Under the pieces are notes generated by a model. That model did not search any database. It saw only the letters and a list, made by a program, of their open reading frames with translations, and had not been told where the DNA came from. From CAYPCH01 sp964409165 (GTDB lineage: Bacteria > Bacillota > Clostridia > Acetivibrionales > Acetivibrionaceae): 48,125 bases of DNA. The stretch lies in NCBI GenBank assembly GCA_964409165.1, contig CAYPCH010000010.1, positions 1-48,125 on the forward strand, in the 5' to 3' direction. The position numbers and the translations under genes were made by a program. Below are positions 17,879-27,567 of this stretch, piece after piece. Position 1 is the first letter of the stretch. The number at the start of each line of letters is the position of its first letter.

Positions 17879-18988
17879 TCATTTTCGCGATTTGTCCACA
17901 CATTCCTTGTATAAATTATATGTTTCCTTTGCAACCTTATCAAGATTAAATTTTTCTTTTACAGTTTTTAACGCATTTTTCGAAAGAGTCTTCTGAAGGT
18001 TTTTATCCTGCATAACTCTCTTTATTGACTGTGCAAGACCCTTGTCGTCATTATATTTTACCAGTATACCACAGTTTGTTTCATCATTTATAATATCACC
18101 GTTTCCTGCCATATCGGTGGCTATAACCGGAAGTCCGCATGCGAGAACTTCAATAATAGCAAAGCTCAGTGCTTCATGTTCCGATGAATTGATATAAAGA
18201 TTGCTTGCATAGATAAGGTTTTTTATATCACTTCTGAAGCCGGTAAATATAACGTCATCGTCAAGTCCCAGCTCCTGAACCTGTTTTTTGCATTCCTCCA
18301 TCAAAGGCCCGTCATTGGCAAGAACACATTTGAACTTCATATCTGTAATCTTTTTCAGTTGGTTTACTGCATTTATAAGAAACCTGTGCCCCTTGTCGTG
18401 AGCAAACCTTGATGCACAAAGAAAAATAAAAACATCTTCCCCTACACCCAGTTCCTGCCTTAGTGTGGACTGCACAGGTTCACCCCAATAATCAGGATCA
18501 ATACCGTTAAATATTACCTTTATTTTCTTTGCGTTTATACCGTTTGAAATCATCATGTCCCTGCCTTTATTGCACACCGCTATTATACGGGATTCAAGAA
18601 GTGTTATAAGCCTGTTTGTCAGTCTTGTTACCGCGTTGTTTTTCATAATAAAGTGGTTTGTATAAATAACCCTGACTTTAGGATTTATTAGCCTCGACAG
18701 CATGGCAATATAGTTTTCCCTCAAAAACTGGGTATGAACAATATCAATATCAAGCTTTTTGCAAAGCCCTGAAAGTGCTGACACCGCTTTTAAATCAAAA
18801 GGATTCTTCATCTCAATCCGATAAGTTTCAACACCGATATTTTTAAGCCTCTCAACCAAAAGCCCATCCTCATTATATGCAAAATATGCTTTTATCTCCC
18901 TGTTGTTCAGTTTTTCAATAAGTGTCTGCACGTATCTTTCGGTTCCGGCCTTGCCAGCATGATTCAATAAGTATAGCACTTTAATCAT
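17879..18988 (-). CDS. Glycosyltransferase family 4 (GT-B)
   Basis: A 369-residue cytoplasmic glycosyltransferase. The N-terminal acceptor domain starts KVLYLLNHAGKAGTERYVQ. The C-terminal donor domain carries ASRFAHDKGHRFLINAV and the EX7E motif in SSEHEALSFAIIEVLACG. Donor and acceptor cannot be read from sequence. Its ATG overlaps the TGA of the acyltransferase gene (ATGA), so the two are translationally coupled and likely build and acetylate the same glycan. Confidence 0.9.
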   Translation of the reverse strand: MIKVLYLLNHAGKAGTERYVQTLIEKLNNREIKAYFAYNEDGLLVERLKNIGVETYRIEMKNPFDLKAVSALSGLCKKLDIDIVHTQFLRENYIAMLSRLINPKVRVIYTNHFIMKNNAVTRLTNRLITLLESRIIAVCNKGRDMMISNGINAKKIKVIFNGIDPDYWGEPVQSTLRQELGVGEDVFIFLCASRFAHDKGHRFLINAVNQLKKITDMKFKCVLANDGPLMEECKKQVQELGLDDDVIFTGFRSDIKNLIYASNLYINSSEHEALSFAIIEVLACGLPVIATDMAGNGDIINDETNCGILVKYNDDKGLAQSIKRVMQDKNLQKTLSKNALKTVKEKFNLDKVAKETYNLYKECVDKSRK

Positions 18989-19533
18989 GTTTTCATCTCC
19001 GTCCCATCGCTCTTTCTGTACCTGATAACCCGGGCAGGATTCCCTCCTGCTATTGCATATTCAGGTACATCCTTTGTAACTACAGCTCCAGCACCTAAAA
19101 TGGAGCCCTTGTGAACTGTAACACCGGGAAGTATTGTTACCCGCGCCGCAATCCATACATCATCCTCAATTACTACAGGCTTCTTTGGGTCTGTTTGAAG
19201 TCTCATAGGTATGTCAAGCCTGTCGTTCCTGTGGTTCTGGGTGAATATCATTACATCCGGACCCATCATCACATCATTTCCAATTTTAAGTGGACCTGTG
19301 ACTCTGCAATTGAGCCCCAGACCGGAATTATCACCTATTTCTATGTCTCTACCTGATGCAAAAAAGGCTCCGTGCTCAATATTAATATTCTTCCCCGATT
19401 TCTTGAATATCTGTCTGCACAAAAACCTTCTTATCTGTTTTGACCCCAGACTATACGGCATATCGGAGCCCGGAAGGTGGCGGGCTATAAAATAATATAA
19501 GAGCAGACATAAATAATATCCTATCTTTCTCAT
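18985..19533 (-). CDS. Left-handed beta-helix O-acyltransferase (hexapeptide repeat)
   Basis: A 182-residue serine/maltose-acetyltransferase-like enzyme. The hexapeptide turns run from about residue 50 (GRDIEIGDNSGLGLNCRV) to 165. The catalytic His is in IFTQNHRND, and the closing GVTVHKGSILGAGAVVTKDV and AGGNPARVI are typical. A membrane-proximal N-terminus (YYLCLLLYYFIARHLPG) is present. Strong AGGAGG SD. It probably acetylates a sugar made by the coupled GT4. Confidence 0.9.
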   Translation of the reverse strand: MRKIGYYLCLLLYYFIARHLPGSDMPYSLGSKQIRRFLCRQIFKKSGKNINIEHGAFFASGRDIEIGDNSGLGLNCRVTGPLKIGNDVMMGPDVMIFTQNHRNDRLDIPMRLQTDPKKPVVIEDDVWIAARVTILPGVTVHKGSILGAGAVVTKDVPEYAIAGGNPARVIRYRKSDGTEMKT

Positions 19534-19640
19534 AAAACCTCCTGTGACCTGTCTATATAAATCTCAATAAATCAATTGCTCAAATCTGTTACAATAATCT
19601 ATTACACAAAAAGATACTATCACAAATACATTCACATATA

Positions 19641-21182
19641 TTATCGCAAACCGAATTTTACTTTTACCTTGCTCAAAACCTCTACCGGTTCATTAAGCCC
19701 TAGCATGTAAGTTGCCGCAAAATACACAAGAACTCCTGACCCTGCAGGAACAAAAAGCTTTACAAGCCTGTCCGTCAAATCCGTCCCAAAGGAATACCTG
19801 TTCAACACAAGCATGACAGGAACGGTAACTGCTGCCATTATAAGACTTGCAGCGGCTATCTTCAGTATTGATGTTGCAAGTTTTGAACCTCCGAAACCTC
19901 CTATCTTTCTTCTGAGCAACACAAAAAGTATGGTTGCACCGGAAAGCATGGATACAGAGTTGCCCACAGGTATCCCATACGGTCCTATGATATTGATAAG
20001 AATAAGGCTTACAGCAATATTCACAATCATAATTATTACTCCTGTAACAGCTGGTTTCTTTGTATCCTTCAGCGAATAGAAAGCCCTGTCTACAACTTCC
20101 TTTACACCCACTCCCACAATACCCAAAGCATACAGCGCCATTATAACGCCTGCCAAAGTCACATCTTCAGGAGTTATTTTCCCCCAGCCTACCAGCAGGT
20201 TTATAAGTTCTTTTCTCACAATTATAAACCCTGCGGTTGCAGGCATTAAAAAATATGCAATTGACGTAAGCACACTGGTAAGGCTGCTTTTAAAACCTTC
20301 CATGTCTCCTCTGGCAGCAAGCATGGTGAATTTGGGAAATACAACTGCGGTCACCGAGTAGACAAAAGCAAGCACCGAATAGGAAACTAAATTCTGCACT
20401 ATTGAAAATATCGTCACCATATTCTCCATATTCGCAGTCAGTGTAACGTTAACAAACATGTTTAGCTGATAGGCTGAAGTCCCAACCATTATGGGTATCA
20501 TAAGTTTTACTGCCTTTATTATATCCTGATTTTTGTAGTCAAAAGACGGTCTGAAACGATACTCTGTCTTAAACACAGGGGGAATAAGAATAAGCGCCTG
20601 AGTTGAAAGCCCTATAAATGTGGCAATCAAAAGCCCTTTAACACCGTACTTCGGAGCCAGAAAAAAAACGTAACCCAATACGATGAGACTGCTAGGAACG
20701 CTTACAAAAGCAGGCATGTTAAACTTGCCCATAGACTGCAAAATCCCCTGTAGTATATAGTTTAATGCATAAAATATCATGATAGGAAACATGATCCTTA
20801 AAGCTAGCACCGCAAAATCATATCCATCCGTCCGAAATTCTGTAATACGCGGAAAAAGTGGCGCTAAAACCAGTCCGACCACTGTAAGTACGATAGTAAA
20901 CACTACCGAAAGGCTTATTATGTTGTCGGCAAATTTAAAAGCCTTGTCCTTCTTACCCGTATCAACATAACCTGCAAAGATGGGTATGACTACAGTGACT
21001 AATGCTGTTCCGAATATGGCAAAAACTATATTCGGAAACTGTATTGCATAGGAATATATGTTTATTTCAATATTTTCTCTTCCAAAATATGTTGCATACG
21101 TGATCATACTTGCAAGGGATAAAAGCCTTGACATGATCATAATCACGAATACAACCCCTACAGTTTTTGCAGTACTTTTCAT
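19641..21182 (-). CDS. murJ: MurJ/MviN-type lipid-linked oligosaccharide flippase
   Basis: A 513-residue MOP-superfamily transporter with about 14 hydrophobic segments. The N-terminal signature is recognisable (VFVIMIMSRLLSLASMITYATYFG, FPNIVFAIFGTALVTVVIPIF). It flips lipid II or another undecaprenyl-linked precursor. The setting among glycosyltransferases suggests the latter is possible. SD-like AAGGGAG lies upstream of the ATG. Confidence 0.88.
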   Translation of the reverse strand: MKSTAKTVGVVFVIMIMSRLLSLASMITYATYFGRENIEINIYSYAIQFPNIVFAIFGTALVTVVIPIFAGYVDTGKKDKAFKFADNIISLSVVFTIVLTVVGLVLAPLFPRITEFRTDGYDFAVLALRIMFPIMIFYALNYILQGILQSMGKFNMPAFVSVPSSLIVLGYVFFLAPKYGVKGLLIATFIGLSTQALILIPPVFKTEYRFRPSFDYKNQDIIKAVKLMIPIMVGTSAYQLNMFVNVTLTANMENMVTIFSIVQNLVSYSVLAFVYSVTAVVFPKFTMLAARGDMEGFKSSLTSVLTSIAYFLMPATAGFIIVRKELINLLVGWGKITPEDVTLAGVIMALYALGIVGVGVKEVVDRAFYSLKDTKKPAVTGVIIMIVNIAVSLILINIIGPYGIPVGNSVSMLSGATILFVLLRRKIGGFGGSKLATSILKIAAASLIMAAVTVPVMLVLNRYSFGTDLTDRLVKLFVPAGSGVLVYFAATYMLGLNEPVEVLSKVKVKFGLR

Positions 21183-21263
21183 ATGTTGCCTTAACTCCCT
21201 TATGTCAATTTGCCTTAACTATATTGAACGCGATAAAACTCAATGCGATAAAGGTTTTATATC

Positions 21264-22163
21264 TCATATATACATTATTATTATGCTTGTCACCAGCCAT
21301 AAAAGGATGTTCACAATAAGCGGCATGTCCGACAAAACAGTCTCTTCCGGGCTTCCGCCTTCATTCTTTTTGTAGATTATATACTGATACCTAAAAATGC
21401 CATATAAAACAAAAGGTATCGTAAGCATCATGTTATAATTGTCCCCGGACATAAATGTATACAGGGAATATGCCATTACTGTGGAGGCGGTAACAATTGA
21501 CAGCATGTTGTCAATAAACTCCAGAGAGTACTCTTCGAGTATCTTTCTGTGGCTGTCTGCACTGCCCGCTAAAACAACAAGCTCATTTCTCCTCTTCGAA
21601 AAACCCAGAAATAACGAAAGAAGAAGAGTACACAGCAGTATCCAAGGTGAGATATATACTCTTATTACCAGTGCTCCCCCTACCACCCTTAGTATAAAGC
21701 CCAGAGCTATAGCCATTACATCAAGTATGACAATATGCTTAATCTTGAAGGAATACAGTATATTATGTGCAAAGTATGTTGATATTACCAGACCAAAATA
21801 CGCATCAAGAAAAAACCCGGCAAACAATACCGCAGGAAGCAGGACAGCCAATAAAGCTATGGCTTGATTCTTTCCAATAAGCCCGGATGCTATAGGTCTG
21901 TTCTTCTTTTTAGGGTGAAGCCTGTCTTTATTGACATCAACAATATCATTTAAAATATATACACAAGATGAAATCAGGCAAAAGCATATAAAAGCCGCAA
22001 ACACCTTAATAAAATAAGCACCCTCAAATACATGCTTTGCAAAAATCAGTGCTGCAAATACAGAAAAATTCTTCGTAAGCTGCTTTGGCCGTACCAGCTT
22101 TACAAATCCTTTCAGCTTATCGAAGGTATTGAATTTATCCACAGCAGTGGCATATTGTTCCAA
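21264..22163 (-). CDS. UbiA-type prenyltransferase (decaprenyl-phosphate phosphoribosyltransferase-like)
   Basis: A 299-residue membrane prenyltransferase with eight or nine helices. The first Asp-rich motif NDIVDVNKDRLHPKKKNRPI with trailing ASG matches the DPPR-synthase branch of UbiA, which moves 5-phosphoribosyl to a polyprenyl phosphate, rather than quinone prenylation. That would supply a lipid-linked pentose to the nearby polysaccharide genes (inference). The start is TTG; GGGAG lies 9 bp upstream. Confidence 0.85.
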   Translation of the reverse strand: MEQYATAVDKFNTFDKLKGFVKLVRPKQLTKNFSVFAALIFAKHVFEGAYFIKVFAAFICFCLISSCVYILNDIVDVNKDRLHPKKKNRPIASGLIGKNQAIALLAVLLPAVLFAGFFLDAYFGLVISTYFAHNILYSFKIKHIVILDVMAIALGFILRVVGGALVIRVYISPWILLCTLLLSLFLGFSKRRNELVVLAGSADSHRKILEEYSLEFIDNMLSIVTASTVMAYSLYTFMSGDNYNMMLTIPFVLYGIFRYQYIIYKKNEGGSPEETVLSDMPLIVNILLWLVTSIIIMYI

Positions 22164-22300
22164 CCCTTATCACTCCCGAACCAAAGCTTTTATTATCAGT
22201 TTCTTATTATATCACTTGCCCTTTTCAAATACTAGTGGTCTTATTTACACATAGACTCCATTTATGTTAAGGTTGTATCCATACAATGTCCCTATATTGT

Positions 22301-22337
22301 AAAAACCGGATAGCCTATAAACGACTATCCGGTTTTT
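22301..22337. terminator. Bidirectional rho-independent terminator
   Basis: A perfect 13-bp stem (AAAAACCGGATAG with CTATCCGGTTTTT) and an 11-base loop, with A and T runs at the ends. It lies downstream of the minus-strand Spo0E-like gene. Confidence 0.85.
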
Positions 22338-22398
22338 ATATGTTATCTTTTGTCTATATTCTCTAACGTACAAGACTTTTAAACTACAGAGTTAACAG

Positions 22399-22569
22399 CT
22401 ATTTTTCTTTATACTTCAGCATTTTGTAATACTGATAAAGTAAGCCGTCAAGTTCAGCTTTAACATTCTGTGCATGTTCTCTGTCAGAGTCATAGTTTTG
22501 GCTAAAGGAATCTAAAATCATGTTCTTTTCCACGATTTCCTTCTTTAGCTGCTGTGAGTTTTCATTCAT
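22399..22569 (-). CDS. Spo0E-like small regulatory protein (probable)
   Basis: A 56-residue helical protein starting MNENSQQLKKEIVEKN, with a strong AGGAGGG SD. The C-terminal half QNVKAELDGLLYQYYKM resembles the second helix of Spo0E-family phosphatases, which remove phosphate from Spo0A and delay sporulation. The family signature SQELD is here KAELD, so the key Ser/Gln positions differ and phosphatase activity is uncertain. Monocistronic, ending near a strong terminator. Confidence 0.6.
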   Translation of the reverse strand: MNENSQQLKKEIVEKNMILDSFSQNYDSDREHAQNVKAELDGLLYQYYKMLKYKEK

Positions 22570-22851
22570 TTCGACTATCCCTCCTAAACTATACTCCCAA
22601 AACCACCGTAAATAAAAACATTGTAAACATTTAACAACATACAAGTATTATATACTATAATTTCCACATAGTACAGCTTTGTAACAAAAATTTTACAATA
22701 TATTAATATTTTTGTCACACAAAATTAATATATATTAATCACAAAAAACAATTCGTACCAACCCATAATTTTTCTATTATCGCATTAATACAAATATACT
22801 TATTTTTCTTACTTTTTATGCTATAATTAAAATTAAATAATTGTTGCATAA

Positions 22852-23025
22852 ATGTACTTTCTTGGGTTGCGTGAAGTAAAACAAGTAATTCTTTTGCACT
22901 ATTGTGAGGATATGACAGTAAAAAAAATAGCAGAAGTACTAAAGCAGAAAGAAAATACAATTTCTGTAAGGCTTAAACGGGCAAAAGAGATGCTAAAACT
23001 TGATTTAGAGGAGGCTACGCTATGA
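22852..23025 (+). pseudogene. Sigma-70 family factor, region 4 only
   Basis: A 57-residue frame encodes just a sigma region 4 helix-turn-helix: REVKQVILLHYCEDMTVKKI, then AEVLKQKENTISVRLKRAKE. Regions 1-3 are absent; the 200 bp upstream has no sigma-like coding sequence. No SD precedes the first ATG, but a TATAAT lies at 22822-22827. The last codons overlap the serpin start (ATGA). The usual partner of such a gene is an anti-sigma factor, and the serpin's N-terminus looks like one. It is either a truncated pseudogene or a reduced regulator. Confidence 0.7.
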
Positions 23026-24395
23026 AAAATCTGGAGAATTTCAAAAATATTATTGACTCAAATTTATACAAAATGGATTTGTCCGATAATGCAAAGAATA
23101 GCATTAAGGCAAAAATTGAGCAAAGGAGAACTGTTCGAAAAATATTATGGCCTTGTGCAACCTTTTCCTCAGGGCTTGTTGTTTTAGTTGCAGTTTTTCT
23201 TGTGATTAATGGTATTTGGGGAAGCGTTGTTACAAATGCACAGGACTTGATGAGTGGAATTGAACCTCAGCATGTCGAAGGTCTCGATAGACAAAAGAAA
23301 GATGAACTAATAACACCTGTAGCTGATTTCTCTGTCAGGTTATTAAAAGAAGCATATGTATCCAACAAAAATACATTGATATCTCCCTTATCAATGTACC
23401 TTGCATTGGGAATGACTGCAAACGGCTCAAACGGTGAGACTCTCGAGGAATTTGAAGATGTATTGGGAATGGGTGCGGATATAAATGATTTGAACATCTT
23501 CTATAAGCAGTTGACCGATCGAATAATAAATCACAAAGAGGTAGAGGTAAAAGTCGCTAATTCTATCTGGTATAATTCAACAGATACATTAAATGTAAAA
23601 GCTGACTTTTTGCAGAAAAACGCCAATTACTATGGTGCATCAGCCTACAAAGCAAACTTTGAAGATTCTTCAACTGTAAATGACATAAATAATTGGGTCA
23701 AGAAGAAAACCAACGGATCAGTTGATAAAATTATTAACGAAATTCCTCAGAATACACAGATGTTTTTAGTCAATGCCCTATATTTTGAAGGAAAATGGCT
23801 GAAAGACTATAAAAAGAAGGATATAAAGAAAGATATCTTTCATGCTTTAAATGGGGATGTAGAAACTGCTTTTATGCATTCCAAGGAATCCTTATATATT
23901 TTTGACGAAAATGCCCAGGGGTTTATTAAACCATATAAAGGTGGTAAATTCAGCTTTGTTGGCATATTGCCGCAAGAGGGTATTTCTGCCGAAAAATATA
24001 CGGAAGACCTCACAGGAGAAAGCTTTTTAGAATTGTTAAGCAGCAGAATAAAAGATTCAGTTGCTTTATCACTCCCCAAATTCGAGACTGAGTTTGAGCT
24101 CTCCATGAATGATTCGTTAAAGAAAATGGGATTGGTTAAAGCCTTTCAAGATGCCGATTTTTCAAATATGTCAGACACTGCCGAAGGTTTATACATAAAA
24201 GATATGCTTCACAAGGTGTACCTTGATGTTAGTGAACATGGTACAAAAGCAGTTTCTGTTTCTTTATTTAAAAATGCTACTAAATCTTCTCCAGGTTTCT
24301 ATTTGAAATTTGATCGTCCATTTATATATGCAATCATTGATAACGAAACGAATCTTCCTCTTTTTATAGGTATCCTGCAAAACCCAAAGGCATAA
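23022..24395 (+). CDS. Membrane-anchored serpin with anti-sigma-like N-terminus
   Basis: A 457-residue protein. Residues 1-40 are cytoplasmic and helical (MKNLENFKNIIDSNLYKMDL). A membrane helix at ~42-65 follows (GLVVLVAVFLVINGIWG), then a complete serpin domain from ~95. Serpin hallmarks are SPLSMYLALGMTANGS, FLVNALYFEGKWLKDY, the hinge SEHGTKAVSVS and FDRPFIYAI near the C-terminus. Counting from the hinge by serpin convention puts Lys at P1 with Ser at P1', suggesting inhibition of a trypsin-like serine protease outside the cell. No dockerin is present, unlike cellulosomal serpins of relatives. Its ATG overlaps the stop of the sigma region-4 frame and has a GAGGAGG SD. Confidence 0.92.
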   Translation: MKNLENFKNIIDSNLYKMDLSDNAKNSIKAKIEQRRTVRKILWPCATFSSGLVVLVAVFLVINGIWGSVVTNAQDLMSGIEPQHVEGLDRQKKDELITPVADFSVRLLKEAYVSNKNTLISPLSMYLALGMTANGSNGETLEEFEDVLGMGADINDLNIFYKQLTDRIINHKEVEVKVANSIWYNSTDTLNVKADFLQKNANYYGASAYKANFEDSSTVNDINNWVKKKTNGSVDKIINEIPQNTQMFLVNALYFEGKWLKDYKKKDIKKDIFHALNGDVETAFMHSKESLYIFDENAQGFIKPYKGGKFSFVGILPQEGISAEKYTEDLTGESFLELLSSRIKDSVALSLPKFETEFELSMNDSLKKMGLVKAFQDADFSNMSDTAEGLYIKDMLHKVYLDVSEHGTKAVSVSLFKNATKSSPGFYLKFDRPFIYAIIDNETNLPLFIGILQNPKA

Positions 24396-24460
24396 AACTG
24401 TTACGGGACGCCACGCTGTAAATTGGGCACACCCAACTTTAACAAAATCGGTCATCGAGC

Positions 24461-24501
24461 AGCAATGTTGCGTTTTGAAAAGTTTAAAACACAGCATTGC
24501 T
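24461..24501. terminator. Imperfect hairpin between convergent serpin and esterase genes
   Basis: A 19-base arm (AGCAATGTTGCGTTTTGAA) pairs with TTTAAAACACAGCATTGCT with two G-U pairs and one mismatch, loop 3 bases. It lacks a clear T run, so termination is only likely by position. Confidence 0.4.
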
Positions 24502-24532
24502 GTTCAAAGGCCGTTAAGTCCAAAACCGAATG

Positions 24533-25495
24533 CTATTTCTGCAAAATATCCATAAGCAACTTAAGCTTAGGCTCAACAGTACGCGGTATGTACTCATGCC
24601 CAAAGTAACGATGTACAGATATTTGCTTAGGGCATTCCAAATGATTATATGTTGCAAAAACAGTTGACGGAGGAGTTATTTCATCCACAAGTCCTATAGA
24701 TATCCACGTATGGCATTTAATATGAGGTGCAAGATTCATAACATCAAAATATGAAAGAGTCCTTTTTGCCTGTTCCTCAATTTCAGGAGCACCGTTTCTT
24801 CTGAAAAACTCGTTTATTTCAAGGTATGGCCCTTGAGGTACAATGTCTATTGCTCTTTCAAAATTAGAAAGATAGGGATAATCAGCAATAGCAACTGCCG
24901 GTATGTTTGATAATGCAGCAGATGCAAGAGCAATTCCGCCACCCTGGCTGTTTCCTGTTACTCCAATCCGTGTTTCATCCACCTGGGACATTGAAGCGAG
25001 AACCTCAACGGCACGCACTGCATCCAAATAAACTGCCCTGTAATAGTATTCCTCCGGAGACATTATCCCTTTGGTCATCCAGCCCGCATGAAATCCTGAA
25101 GAAGAAACCACATTATCTTCACTATTCCCATGCTGTCCTCTTACAAGTACCTGTAATGAAGCGTATCCTTTAAGTGCCCAATTTACCACGTCGTGCAAAT
25201 GTCCTTCCATAGCCCAGTTGTAGCCGTGAAATATCACAAGCCCCGGAAATGGACCTGTACCATCGGGTACAGCAAGCCATCCATCAATATTGGCATTTTC
25301 AAACCCCTTATAGGAAATTCTGCAAACTTTTATTCCTCGCACCGGATAATCATAAGGGGTAAGTTCATATTCCATCTTTACAGTGGAAAGCCTCTCCAGA
25401 CTTTTCGCCCAGAAATCATCAAAATCATTCTGCTTTGTAAACTGAGGTTTGTATTTTTTAAGTTCTTCCAATGGCAGGTCATATTGCTGAGGCAT
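24533..25495 (-). CDS. axe: Acetyl-xylan esterase / cephalosporin-C deacetylase (CE7)
   Basis: A 320-residue alpha/beta hydrolase of carbohydrate esterase family 7, exactly the family length. The signature elements are RGQ at 119-121, the nucleophile elbow GNSQGG with Ser183, Asp271 in SIGLVDEITPP and His300-Glu301 in YFGHEYIP. It removes acetyl groups from xylo-oligosaccharides in the cytoplasm (no signal peptide). Start set at ATG 25495, which has a GGAG SD and gives the canonical N-terminus. Monocistronic. Confidence 0.95.
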   Translation of the reverse strand: MPQQYDLPLEELKKYKPQFTKQNDFDDFWAKSLERLSTVKMEYELTPYDYPVRGIKVCRISYKGFENANIDGWLAVPDGTGPFPGLVIFHGYNWAMEGHLHDVVNWALKGYASLQVLVRGQHGNSEDNVVSSSGFHAGWMTKGIMSPEEYYYRAVYLDAVRAVEVLASMSQVDETRIGVTGNSQGGGIALASAALSNIPAVAIADYPYLSNFERAIDIVPQGPYLEINEFFRRNGAPEIEEQAKRTLSYFDVMNLAPHIKCHTWISIGLVDEITPPSTVFATYNHLECPKQISVHRYFGHEYIPRTVEPKLKLLMDILQK

Positions 25496-25626
25496 CCTTT
25501 TTTTCTCCTTTTGTTGTGTAAATTTAGGTTTTGTGTGCCATAACTTAACAAAGCCTTTTGGCAAAGCGCTACACCTGTTAATATTATAACAACTGCAACT
25601 TTCAGCTTCAATAGGACAAAATAATT

Positions 25627-25758
25627 TATACACGCATTCTGCTACGGGGCACTAGTGCTTTTTAACATTTCCTATTTTAATTCTTTCATAATGTTAAAAA
25701 TGCACTTCCTCTGTTTGTGCTCCGCTTCTATACACGCATTCTGCTGCGGGGCACCAGT
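25627..25758. repeat. 30-bp direct repeat of the spoVB 3' end, with a hairpin between
   Basis: A 30-bp sequence covering the spoVB stop codon (25729-25758) is repeated at 25627-25656 with two changes. Between them is a 16-bp stem with one bulged base (25654-25669 with 25690-25706), with T5/A5 tracts, that may terminate spoVB. The copy may be the leftover of a duplication. Confidence 0.65.
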
Positions 25759-27281
25759 TTTACAAGTTCATCCTTATTAAGAACACCTACAACAAACATA
25801 AGCATAAATGCTATTATTATATTACCGAACAATGCAAGTATAACCGTCATCCTATGACCTGCATCAAATATACCAAAAAAAGCATATATATTTTTTCCTA
25901 TAACAACCATTACCACTCCAACCAATCCGGGTTTGATAACCCAGTTCCTAAAATCAAGCATCATGCCTGTTGTCTTTACAACCGTTGCTATATTCAGGAC
26001 ACTAACAAATGCCGAACTTATAATTATTCCTATCACATACCCCGGAACACCATATGCAGGGATACAATACACGACAAACCCTATTCTGATAACGTATCCT
26101 ATGATTGAATTTCTCAGCGATATTCCTTGCTTTCCAAGTCCGTTAAGTATCCCTAGCAATGTCTGCTGTAGATATATGAATATACTTGTGAAAGATAAAA
26201 GATAAAGTATTTTCCCTATATTCTCCTTTCTATATATGATATTTCCAATCTCGTCTGGAAAAACTAAAAATATTGAAGTAAATATAAAACCAAGAATAAA
26301 CGTAAGCTGAATGGACTTCGAAATCCTGTAATTAACTGTTTTAAAATTCTTAAGCGATAGTGCTTCAGAAATTGCCGGAACCAGCGTAGTAGCCAGCGAC
26401 ACCGTTACCAACGAAGGGAAAAAAACCAAAGGCATCGCCATTCCTGTCAATTTCCCATATTCCTCTATGCTGGTCTGATAATTCATCCCTCCCGACAGGA
26501 GCATCCGCGGAATAAGTATCATCTCGACAGCTGCCATTATTGAGGTTATAAAACGATTAAACGATACAGGAATTGCTACCTTCATTATATCTTTAAGAAT
26601 ATACCTTTTTCTCATAAATCCCTGTCTCGACTTTGTCATAAAAGCTTTTTTCTTCCGAAGCTTATATATGACAAGCAAAACCGCAAGATTTGAAATTTCC
26701 CCCACCGCCATCCCCACTGTAGCAAGTGCACAGGCATATTCAAGACCTACGTTTAGAAAATAGCCTGCCATGGCCATTACAAGTCCTATTCTCACTACCT
26801 GTTCCACAATCTGTGAATAAGCCGTAGGTATCACGTCCTGAATCCCATAGAAGTATCCCTTCAAGGCTGAAGCCGCTGCTATAGCAGGAATTGTTGGTAT
26901 CAGAAAGAGCATTGAATAGTATGTTCTGGAATCCTTCAATATAACATTTACTATGGGATCTAGAAATACCAGAATTAATACCGATACAACCAGCCCGGAG
27001 GCCATTACAACCGCAAGCGCACAAGATGTTATTCTCCTTAGATTTACGATATGATTTTTTGCCATTTCTCCCGCTACCATTTTTGAAACAGCTATGGATA
27101 CCCCTGAAGTAAGTGTCAGAATTACTAACGAGTATACAGGAGAAATCAATTGAAAGAGCCCCATACCCTCTGCACCTATAAGGTTTGAAAGATATACTCT
27201 GTAGACAAAGCCTAGAATTTTAACTACAAATCCTGCAATCATCAGAATTATCGCACTACCTACAAAAGACTTTTTAGGCAT
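25728..27281 (-). CDS. spoVB: Stage V sporulation protein B family (MOP-superfamily transporter)
   Basis: A 517-residue polytopic protein with about 14 helices. The N-terminal VGSAIILMIAGFVVKILGFVYRVYLSNLIG is characteristic of SpoVB/YkvU-type flippases, thought to move lipid-linked peptidoglycan precursors during spore cortex synthesis. The central GYFYGIQDVIPTAYSQIVEQ is also typical. The SD is weak. The last residues lie within a 30-bp segment that is duplicated just downstream. Confidence 0.9.
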   Translation of the reverse strand: MPKKSFVGSAIILMIAGFVVKILGFVYRVYLSNLIGAEGMGLFQLISPVYSLVILTLTSGVSIAVSKMVAGEMAKNHIVNLRRITSCALAVVMASGLVVSVLILVFLDPIVNVILKDSRTYYSMLFLIPTIPAIAAASALKGYFYGIQDVIPTAYSQIVEQVVRIGLVMAMAGYFLNVGLEYACALATVGMAVGEISNLAVLLVIYKLRKKKAFMTKSRQGFMRKRYILKDIMKVAIPVSFNRFITSIMAAVEMILIPRMLLSGGMNYQTSIEEYGKLTGMAMPLVFFPSLVTVSLATTLVPAISEALSLKNFKTVNYRISKSIQLTFILGFIFTSIFLVFPDEIGNIIYRKENIGKILYLLSFTSIFIYLQQTLLGILNGLGKQGISLRNSIIGYVIRIGFVVYCIPAYGVPGYVIGIIISSAFVSVLNIATVVKTTGMMLDFRNWVIKPGLVGVVMVVIGKNIYAFFGIFDAGHRMTVILALFGNIIIAFMLMFVVGVLNKDELVKLVPRSRMRV

Positions 27282-27567
27282 TTATATTATTCCAAGGATT
27301 ATTATTCCTTATCCCCCATTACAGTAATTATCCTTAACCTATAATATTTAAAATCTGCATTACTTATGACCAAAAACGGGTAATTTATTTGCCAGCATGC
27401 ACCAGACTTTCCATCCCATATATTACAGGTTGATTAAGTTTTCTTTGTCCCTTATAATTTTTGACTGTCGCCAAGTTACGCGATACACAAAATAATGCAG
27501 CCTAATCCTTTAAATATAAACAAAACAAAGGAATGGGGGAGAAACGCTTAGAGAGGGGGTTTTTTGT

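Noticed and set aside
22739..22960. 73-codon minus-strand frame opposite the sigma fragment
   Set aside because: It is the antisense shadow of the region-4 sequence.
27282..27567. Possible c-di-AMP (ydaO-type) riboswitch upstream of the NlpC/P60 gene
   Set aside because: The gene class fits and GGAATGGGGGAGAAACGC is suggestive, but the other conserved blocks could not be found in the leader.
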